From Cercospora beticola (lineage: Eukaryota; Ascomycota; Dothideomycetes; Mycosphaerellales; Mycosphaerellaceae), in the NCBI RefSeq assembly GCF_033473495.1, contig NC_088941.1, forward strand, positions 930,001-994,000: DNA of 64,000 nt. Reading direction: 5' to 3'. Shown here in pieces: positions 56,489 to 64,000 of this stretch (within the stretch, counting starts at the first letter, position 1; each line of letters starts with the position of its first letter). The position numbers and the translations under genes are program-made. The notes under the pieces were generated by a model. It had not been told where the DNA came from, did not search any database, and saw only the letters and a program-made list of their open reading frames with translations.

Positions 56489-56923
56489 AGACCCGCACGA
56501 TTGGAAACACTGCATCCACTATTACAGGGGAGGCCCTCGATGATGAGCTGTGGGGCACGAATGAAAGATGGATTGTACAACATGTATAGAGCGCAATAGA
56601 TGCGCCATGGATGCGAGATCCAGAGTCGCATGGCAGCGGCTTGAGGCATAATAAACACACTAAGAGGATGCGGAAGATGAAGACAGGACATGAACAGCAA
56701 ATGGGTATCATGAACTCATATATGGTGGTGCGAAAGCTTGATCGCATGGCGCTTGTACAGTAGCTGTATACTACGCTCTTCCAGAGGGAAGCGCATTGGC
56801 TTTCCTCGATATTCCCCGAACCAGGTCATCTCAAATGAACGCCGATACCGTTCTGCTCGTTTCCAAGAGCTCTGCTCAAACGCCAGTGCCGAATGCAAGC
56901 ATCGCTTTTGATTTTACACCAGC
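56489..56923. other. Convergent intergenic space
   Basis: About 435 bases between the 3' ends of TIM8 and the uL23 gene. No gene is seen. Confidence 0.5.
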
Positions 56924-57623
56924 TTAGACGATGGCAAGCTTGGTGGCAGCAATGTCGAGGGCGTCGACATCAGCGGTCAGGCGGGCGAAAGCCTTCTTGG
57001 AGCCGTCTGGTCTGTTCACTCGTTAGCGCATGGCTCCTATCTCATCCATGGGCGCGCATAGCAACCTACCGGATCATGGTGTTGATCTTGACGGTATCCA
57101 CGTCGTAAAGCTTCTTAAGAGCCTCCTTGATTTGCCTCTTGTTGGCCTTGACGTCCACAATGAAGACGAGGGTGTTGTTCTCCTCGATCTTCTTCATCGC
57201 GCTCTCAGTGTTGAGAGGGTGGATGATGACCTTGCCGGCATCGAGGCGAGGCTGGCGTGGGATCGATCGGCGTGGGTATTTTGGCGCACGCGAGAGCGTG
57301 AGGGTCTTTGGCTGGTGGAAGGTGGTGCTCTTTCGGACTTTGGTGACCTTGTGCGAGTTGACCTGTTGTGAAAACAAGCCGTCAGATGATGGGAGCTCTG
57401 ACACGCCTCAAGGTGATTTGGAGATGCTTACTCCGCGCAGCGTAGCCTTTGCGGCGGCCGAAGCCTTTGCAGATGGCTTGCTGGACTCTGCGAAATATTG
57501 TCAGTTCTCTGACTATCGACGGAACGCAATTTCGAGGTGCTTTTGCGATCGCGCAGTGTCGCGATCGCGCTCAGTGCCTCTCGTATACCACTTACTGCCC
57601 TTGATTGCTGCCTTTGGTGCCAT
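56924..57623 (-). CDS. RPL25: 60S ribosomal protein uL23 (yeast Rpl25), 4 exons
   Basis: Exons 57623-57596, 57487-57432, 57362-57070 and 57011-56924 give 154 residues. uL23 sits at the tunnel exit and docks the signal recognition particle and nascent-chain factors. The Lys/Ala-rich N-terminus ([18 protein letters not shown]) is the nuclear-import and rRNA-binding extension, and [22 protein letters not shown] is the conserved join into the globular part. That part runs through [60 protein letters not shown] to the C-terminus [12 protein letters not shown]. Four exons, the first of only 28 coding bases, is the typical early-intron pattern of fungal ribosomal protein genes. Confidence 0.96.
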
Positions 57624-58754
57624 TGTATCGGTCGTTGGGCGATGTATGCGTCGTGCAACTAAGGAGCGAAAAGTGAGAGGTGGTGGTGTTGCTGCTGGGA
57701 ATATTCGACTTCGTGCACGCTAGTGCTGCATAGAGCTTAGCGGCCTTGGCACCATGATCACGTAAGGCGCAGACCCCAGCGACCTCTTTCCCAACACAAC
57801 CACACGCGTCTCACATACAGTGCCGACATGCGCTCTCAATCTCAGCGACCGTATGAGACTGCTGCTGTGTGCACATCAAGCTTCACTGTGTCGGACACGC
57901 AGTCAATATAGAAGGTCAACAGCACATTTACATTTCATGGGACAGGACATAACTTCACTCCTTTCCAGAAGCAAAGGAGAACTGACACTTATAGGATCGA
58001 GTGGTTCTGTCTGCCGCATTCGACGGACCTCTGCAATTCAAACTATGAAAGCCGACCACGTCTTCAAATGCTGACCCCCCATTGATGATCCGCATAGCGT
58101 CCGACATGTTCTTTCAACACACACTTCCAAGTCGACCGGACTATCACACTCGGATTGAGATGCGCTGACAGATATTCGTGACTCAGCTGGATGACCTGGA
58201 ATGAGAGGCTCGTCGCAAACGCGAGCTCTGCAACACCTCGAGGCGCATGATCGCCACATAGTTGTCTGTGTGGATTCTCAGGTCGCCAAATTGTAACTAA
58301 TCCTGATGCTCCAACAAAAGGCCTCACACGTCACATCGGATCGAAGGCTGGTCCAGCCATAGCCTATGGGGTCTTCGCTATCTGCCACTGCCACCAGTGA
58401 CGTGCGGTAGGGGTGGTGCGATGTCTTCCTCGTAAGGGAAGGCCACGAACTGCTTTATCGAACGCCATGATCGGCATTCTCGTGCTGACCTCGTGTTTAT
58501 GCCTGACTTTCACGTGGCTCGACAACATGATCACAGTGCGATTGCTGCGCTTGCCCCCGGTACGTGGCTTTCCGGAACGATAAACTGTCCCACCCAACCG
58601 AGAAGCTATTCAGCCCTTGTGCTACGCAAAACGTCAGTGCTCGTGAATGGCGGACGGGTAGAAACGACTTTCTCGATGCGCTGGCTCAGCTCTGGCATAT
58701 AATTGTGTGTCCAAGCGCACTTTTTCCAGATGAGCAGATTCGTCTGCTTGCACA
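57624..58754. other. Divergent intergenic space with a TATA box
   Basis: 1.1 kb between uL23 (minus) and a small plus-strand gene. The uL23 promoter lies just above 57623. No gene is supported in the middle. Confidence 0.5.
58698..58703 (+). promoter_or_regulatory. TATA box of the small membrane-protein gene
   Basis: TATAAT within GGCATATAATTG, 52 bases before the ATG at 58755, a normal fungal TATA-to-start distance. Confidence 0.5.
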
Positions 58755-59048
58755 ATGGCTTCTGATACCAGAGATCCCGATGCTATTCGTCCGGTGCTGA
58801 AGAATCAGTTTTTCAGCTCGCTGGAGCGAATTCCCGAGGCTCCTTTCGGTCTGCAGCCCAGCAGTGCCTTCTACGCGGCTTCTCAAGATCAGGATCTGGA
58901 ACGCGCGCGGGACGAGGCGACGATGACTAGGAGCAACGCTTCATGGCTGCTCGCCGTCATAGTCGGCCTGGCGGTCGTGGGTATAGTCCTTGGTGTCGCT
59001 CTTGGAGTGCATTATGGGGTCAGCCGGCACAGTGAAAGATCAGCGTGA
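58755..59048 (+). CDS. Small single-pass membrane protein, unknown
   Basis: 97 residues with one strong membrane span near the C-terminus (SWLLAVIVGLAVVGIVLGVALGVHYG, about residues 63-88) and a polar N-terminal domain without cysteines. A TATA box lies 52 bases upstream, which favours a real gene. The Gly-x3-Gly-spaced span (G-x4-G and V-x3-G repeats) could pair with itself. No family is recognised. Confidence 0.55.
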   Translation: MASDTRDPDAIRPVLKNQFFSSLERIPEAPFGLQPSSAFYAASQDQDLERARDEATMTRSNASWLLAVIVGLAVVGIVLGVALGVHYGVSRHSERSA

Positions 59049-61261
59049 CAGCTGAAAGCGGTATTTTGCGATCGTACAGGGAGAGATAGGGCAAGCTGAC
59101 ATTTTTTGCAGGTCGATCACGCTCGACCATGTGAGCGAGTCGGGCACAAGGGGTGACATTTTGACAACAACCTAATCATCTCTCAATAAGAAGGTCGAGG
59201 CATGGCAGAGTCGATACAGCAATGACCAACACCATCAACTTGAGAAAGCAGTGAGAATGTCCAGGCGCTGCGTCGATTGAAAGAGGCTCACATGTCGTCC
59301 CGGGACCTGATCAGTGCGGATCCTAGTGGTCTCCGCAGAAAAGCTGGGACTGGATGTCTGGAGCACAACTGCCACCATCTACACTAACGCACGTGGGCAG
59401 CGCTGCCCCTATTATCGGCAGATAGCATGAGCCGTAGCATGCAGCATGCGGGTTTCTGCACGATCGGGGACAACACCGAATGTGAAACACGCGATGATCT
59501 TCCCGGAAGAAGGCCTCGACCTCCAGGAAGCCGACAATAGCAGCATGTACTGACGCCGGGAATCATGCTAGCCGATGCCATCGACTAAGCCCGCTGCTTT
59601 ACCATCCTGGGGATGGGTACTGGTGTCCACCATCACGATCGATAATATTAGCACACCATTCTATAATCGATACGGACACAGAGCTGTCCAGTACAACCAG
59701 CTCAGCCAGTCTTCCCTGGCAGTCTCCACATACAAGGAGCAGAAAAGTCCCGCAATCAGGCTGACAACCAAGTCCCGAACGTCACACAAGTGGCGAAAAA
59801 GAAAGTCTCTCCTCAACAAGACATCGCTTAAGCTAGCTCACACTTCCTTGCACTTCGATGACTGATCCGCCAGTTCCCATTTGCACGATGACAACAAAGG
59901 AAGCGAAACAAGAAAATCGACCCGGCATGATCGATTCTGCACATGCATGCATCGCACGCCACAACAACCACAGGAGTCATGCACAGAAGGTCGAATCGAA
60001 CTACTGCGCACGACACAGCTTAATGCATGATAGCAGAAGCGAATTAAGCAGGAAACTGCCGTTTCTTCCCTTTCCTTCCCTCGCGCCTCGCACACATACA
60101 GTACAGTAGCCTCATGTCCATGCGTACGCCACGCGAACGCGGAGACGGAAGCCATAGCAGGCGAATACGACGGCCGCGGAACAATGCGTAGAACAAGGCA
60201 AGCTGAACAAATAGTGGGACAAGGACTCCGTGAGTTATAATTGATAAGAGGCTAGCAAAGCGAACAACGCCATCCATACTTAGCAGCATCTTAATCGCCG
60301 TCTCTCCCTCTCGGCCGGACCTCGAAACGCCTTTTGGTCAGAGAGGGCTCGCACGGCAAGTGATGGCCTGATGCAGCCTCATCAGGAGAAGTGGGCGCGA
60401 ACGAACTAATGAGGAGGTTGAAACACCTTGATCATGTTTCATGTTAAGAGCTAATTCTGTGGCGTCACATATAGCCGATCATGAAAGGATTCAGTCACGT
60501 GCGAGGAGGTAGACTCTGGGAAGGAGCGAAGAAGTGTGTGATGGCATGATGCCACCATGGATCCGTGGTGTGTGCGTACGAGGTTGTAGGCCGGGTACGC
60601 TTGCAGCTTTTGTGAAGAACGGTGCCGGGAACTTGCTGGGCAAATTGATTCGAGACGGATATGCGTGCACAGCATTGTAGATTGTTGGACATTCATGCAA
60701 ATAAATGCTGTTATGTAGCGCACCAAACAACTATGACAAGATTGTAGCAACTGCTGTCAACAGCAATGAAGCTTTTCCAAATACCGTGGATCCATCATGC
60801 CAAAGAGTCTGTGCCAGTGCCCAACAAACAAATCGCACAAAAGTGTATCCCAGTTGCCTGCCTGCCTGTGCCAATGACCCCAGACCTTCGCCACGCTCGA
60901 AACACACACGAATGAAGCGCCACCGATGACCAAGAGGCAAAATAAAATCTGCAATTTCCCCAGCGCCTTCTCAAAAGTGCGAAGACGTGAAAAGAAATAG
61001 GCGAAAAAGGTTATTTCAAAAGAGAAAAAAAGTGGTTGTCGACCGTAAAGACTTCTTCTTTCATCATACATTCGTGGCGCGAGCGCTCAAGCTGCGGCGC
61101 CTCAAGCAGCCTCTCAACTGCAGTGCGGAGCTTTGGTCTAGTTTTTTGAATGGAAAAACCACAGTAGTAAAAGTTGTTGCCGTGTCAAAAGTTCGTTAAG
61201 AATGCTGCCAGAATCGAACAGCGCCGTACGCTTTGCAAAGTGCCTCTGTGATTGCCGCCTC
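59049..61261. other. Long gene-poor stretch downstream of STE12
   Basis: 2.2 kb without a supported gene, between a small plus-strand gene and the STE12 stop (minus). Small frames do not resemble proteins. A palindrome-like ATGTTTCAT at 60434-60442 contains one copy of TGTTTCA. A long STE12 3' untranslated region or a non-coding transcript could occupy part of it. Confidence 0.45.
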
Positions 61262-63548
61262 TTAGTGGTGGTAGTCAGCACCAGTTGTGACCATAGGTGG
61301 AGGGGCCATGTCGTTGTGAGCAACCATTCCCATATCGACGTGGGTCGGCATGCCTGGCAACTCCGTGCCAGTGGTCATGGCGATCGCTTGGTAGGACGCC
61401 TCGTCGATTGGGTCTGGCTCATCGTGTGCGTCTTGCAGTGCATCACGCTCTTCCTCCATTTCCTCTTCAGATGGGGCGGAACCATCAGCGCTAGTCTCGT
61501 GTGTGCGACGATGCTGCGCAAGGTTGTCCGATCTAGAGAACGCCTTGTTGCACAAAGGGCACAGATAAGGTCGTTCCTGGGTGTGTGTGCGGACGTGGCG
61601 CTTCAGGTGTTCTAAGCGTTTGAAGAGGCGTCCACACATTGGGATCGGGCACGAATGGCTCTTCTGACAATAAGGGGTCATCTCGCTCAGGGTGGCGGAC
61701 CGTGCTCGGCGGAAGACACCATTCGCTGTGCGCTGCACAGCATGGTGTTGCATTGAAGGGTGAGCCCGGTAATCTTGACTAGGACTGTGGTTGTAGTTGG
61801 AGTAATCCTCATTGTGGACATGGCTCATCTGTCGATGTGCGCGCTGCTCATCATGAGCTCCTTCCACCGCGTGCGATGGCGTGCTGTGACGGGACAGATT
61901 CATGAGCTCTCTGTGCTCGCCCATCATGGAACCGGGATGCTGTGTGGTATGCATGCTTGTAGGCGAATCATTGTACGACATTTCTTGCCCTTCCGGAATA
62001 GCTTGTGGCTGGACTGAGGTCGACATAGATCGGCGCAGATCACTTGGACGATGGACGGAATGTGCGTGCGTATGTCCGGACGAGGATGCTGTAGTGGTCA
62101 CACCTGTTACTGTACTGTTTGTCAGACTCGATCGTCGGCGTCGCTGTTTGTAGGTGGGAGACCCTTCCAGGACGGAGTATACCTGTTGTGGCTGGTATTG
62201 GCGGTTCATGGAGGGGTAGTGCGCACCAGAGAGGTTCGGTGGTACCGACATGAGCGGATTGAACGGCTGTTGGAGGCCGACTTCCGGAATCGCTGCATAC
62301 AAGCCAGTATCCTCATTGGCGATGTATGTTGGCTCAGAAGGCATGCCCACCGAATGCTGCGGCGGGGTGAGTGGCTCAAAGGACAGACCACGTTGGCTGT
62401 AGTCCTCGAAATGTGACGAGACGAATGAAGGGGCGGGCGAGTATTCCATATAAGCTGGCATTGAGCTATGTCTCTGTCCAGCTTGCGAAATTGGTACTCC
62501 ATTTCGATCGAAAACTGGACCCATTGACTGTTCTCGTGTCTTTTGTATCTGTGACGGCATGGGCGGCATCGCCATCTGGCCGTACCCTGGCATGTGCGAC
62601 ATCTGCTCCGACTGCATATCTGGCTGGTGTGACATTTGCGCTGGCATCGAAGTGGGCGGTAATTGTTGCTGAGGAATCATGTTCGGCGGTGGCATAGAAT
62701 CGGTTGCACGCAGAACTGGCGATGTCGAATGCGATGGTGGCATTGATGGTGGTTGCGCGTTGTATGTTGACTGGTTGTTCTGCTGCGCCTTCGTGAGCTG
62801 CTCAAACAGCGAGACGGACGCGTCGAACTCGAATGACAGGGCTGGCTCGCTGACAGCCACTGTGGTAGCTTCCTGGCCCATCTTCTCTCGCTTCAGATCG
62901 CGCTCCAAAGCATCGAGGAACAGACGGTCGTGCGGGACGCTGTACCAGTAGAACACTTTTTGCTTCTTCTGCGTCCTGATGCAGTTGTTCTTGTAAAGGA
63001 AGTCGAGGAATGGACTCTTTGGCTCTTCGAGAGAGGCATCTGTGCCAGATTTCAAATTTCGCAGATCGGAAAAGATGCCCTCCTCAAATTTCTTCGTATT
63101 CTTGACAGGTCGTCCAAACGCCTGAAAGCGGAAAGATAGGCAGCGAACGATGTCAGTGCCCGAGATGTGGAAGAGATTGTTCCTGGAGGTGGGTTAGTAC
63201 AGGGCGGTCGCAGCAGCAGCTCACGGCTCGCGGCATTGCAGACGCACCATAGCACGCAGGAGACATATTCGCCGGTAGGTAGCAAGAATCGTCGAATGTA
63301 CTGGTCTTGACTCCAGTCCACTGGGGCGGAGATGAGAAAGTATTTCACTACACACGCGTCAGTCAATGCGGTCTGGAGTGCATCCATTGGCGGCAGGCTG
63401 GAGACGTACGGTTGTCGACTTGTTGCAGAGCCACGACTGAGTCTTGCGGGAGGCTGGACTGCGCTTCTTGGTCGAGCAGGAAGGTCTCTGGGGCCACCGA
63501 CCGCGCCTGCTGCGGCGGTGGCATGGCGGGATGGTGCTGAGGATACAT
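61262..63548 (-). CDS. STE12: Ste12 transcription factor, homeodomain-like plus two C2H2 fingers, 3 exons
   Basis: 719 residues from exons 63548-63410, 63347-63248 and 63182-61262. Ste12 is the nuclear target of the Fus3/Kss1-type MAP kinase cascade and controls mating, invasive growth and, in plant pathogens, penetration. The STE homeodomain-like DNA-binding region spans about residues 30-155: DSVVALQQVDNLKYFLISAPVDWSQDQYIRRFLLPTGEYVSCVLW, RFQAFGRPVKNTKKFEEGIFSDLRNLKSG and QKKQKVFYWYSVPHDRLFLDALERDLKRE. A Gln/Pro/Met/Ser-rich middle follows, then two C2H2 fingers at about residues 585-640 (CPIPMCGRLFKRLEHLKRHVRTH and CPLCNKAFSRSDNLAQHRRTH). Both fingers lie in one exon, unlike some fungi where an intron separates them. 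Confidence 0.96.
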
Positions 63549-64000
63549 GGCGGTGAAACGGGAGCCTGTCGCAGCGCCGGGCGAGGACAGGCGTGCAAAA
63601 GCGCAAGAGGGCGCTGGGAGCGTATATCCCAAACGAGCTCGGATGCTGCGTGTTTGATCTGCCGTTCGGGGGGACGAAACCAGCGGGCAACGACACCAGT
63701 TCGCTGCGCGGTTGTTCGGATGCGCGCGAAGGCAGGGAGGCAGCGGGAGGCGCGGCGGAGCGGTGGAGGAACGAATGTAGCAGACGAGCAGCAGCTCTAG
63801 TCGCGGGCGAGGATGGAGAGTGCGAGGACCGGCCTCAGCGAGCGCAAACAGGCGTGTTTTGGGGGAGAGGTGAAGTGAAGCGTGTCGTTGGAATAGAGCA
63901 GTAGCGTGAGACGAGGAGGTAGTAGTGAAGGACTGCGCTGTTTCAGAAAACTGGCCGGCAGCGGCTGCCTCTGAAACAGCGCACACGGACAGCGGGCCCA
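63549..64000. other. STE12 upstream region
   Basis: About 450 bases before the STE12 ATG, GC-rich, containing the inverted repeat described separately at 63934-63983. No competing gene is supported. Confidence 0.5.
63934..63983. promoter_or_regulatory. Inverted repeat with paired Ste12-type elements upstream of STE12
   Basis: Perfect 14-base inverted repeat: arms 63934-63947 and 63970-63983, separated by 22 bases. Each arm holds one pheromone-response-type element: TGTTTCA at 63939-63945 and its reverse complement TGAAACA at 63972-63978. TGAAACA is the core site of yeast Ste12. The elements lie about 390-430 bases upstream of the STE12 start. Binding is inferred, not shown; the site could also serve a gene beyond the window edge. 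Confidence 0.55.

Overview
The window is nuclear DNA of a filamentous ascomycete (Pezizomycotina, most likely a dothideomycete). Evidence for this: short introns of about 50-130 bases with GT..CTRAC..AG signals, fungal-only families (Faf1, Mmc1, fungal STE12 with two C2H2 fingers, AA11 LPMO), and a retrotransposon showing the C-to-T decay of repeat-induced point mutation (RIP). The species cannot be named from the sequence alone.

Layout. Bases 1-6400 are a RIP-destroyed repeat block dominated by a minus-strand Ty3/Gypsy chromovirus; protease, reverse transcriptase, RNase H, integrase and chromodomain are still readable between stop codons. The composition changes abruptly near 6405 to ordinary gene-bearing DNA. 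From there: a mitochondrial protein of unknown function and RRP15 (divergent pair); a patch of metabolic and secreted genes at 10-18 kb (AtsA-type arylsulfatase, SGNH esterase, streptogramin-lyase-like propeller, unknown secreted protein); FAF1 and HIS6 (divergent pair); a hexose transporter; a cytochrome P450; a small six-cysteine secreted protein; glycogen synthase; TAF11; a mitochondrial Mmc1-like protein; a coiled-coil protein; an 824-residue orphan; an AA11 LPMO; a membrane protein; an NTF2-like secreted protein; UFD1; a vanadium-haloperoxidase-like protein; BMT2; NAP1 and TIM8 (divergent pair); ribosomal protein uL23; a small membrane protein; and STE12 at the right edge.

Functional themes. 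Ribosome production is over-represented (RRP15, FAF1, BMT2, uL23). A second theme is the cell exterior: esterase, propeller, LPMO, haloperoxidase, NTF2-like protein and the small cysteine-rich protein all begin with signal peptides. STE12, the transcription factor of the mating and invasion MAP-kinase pathway, has a perfect 14-base inverted repeat upstream with a Ste12-type TGAAACA element in each arm, which suggests autoregulation.

Exon joins were worked out by eye from splice signals and reading frame; totals are consistent for every model given. No tRNA, rRNA or CRISPR array was seen. Several long exons are C-rich in their 5' part and G-rich in their 3' part, a pattern reported under findings.
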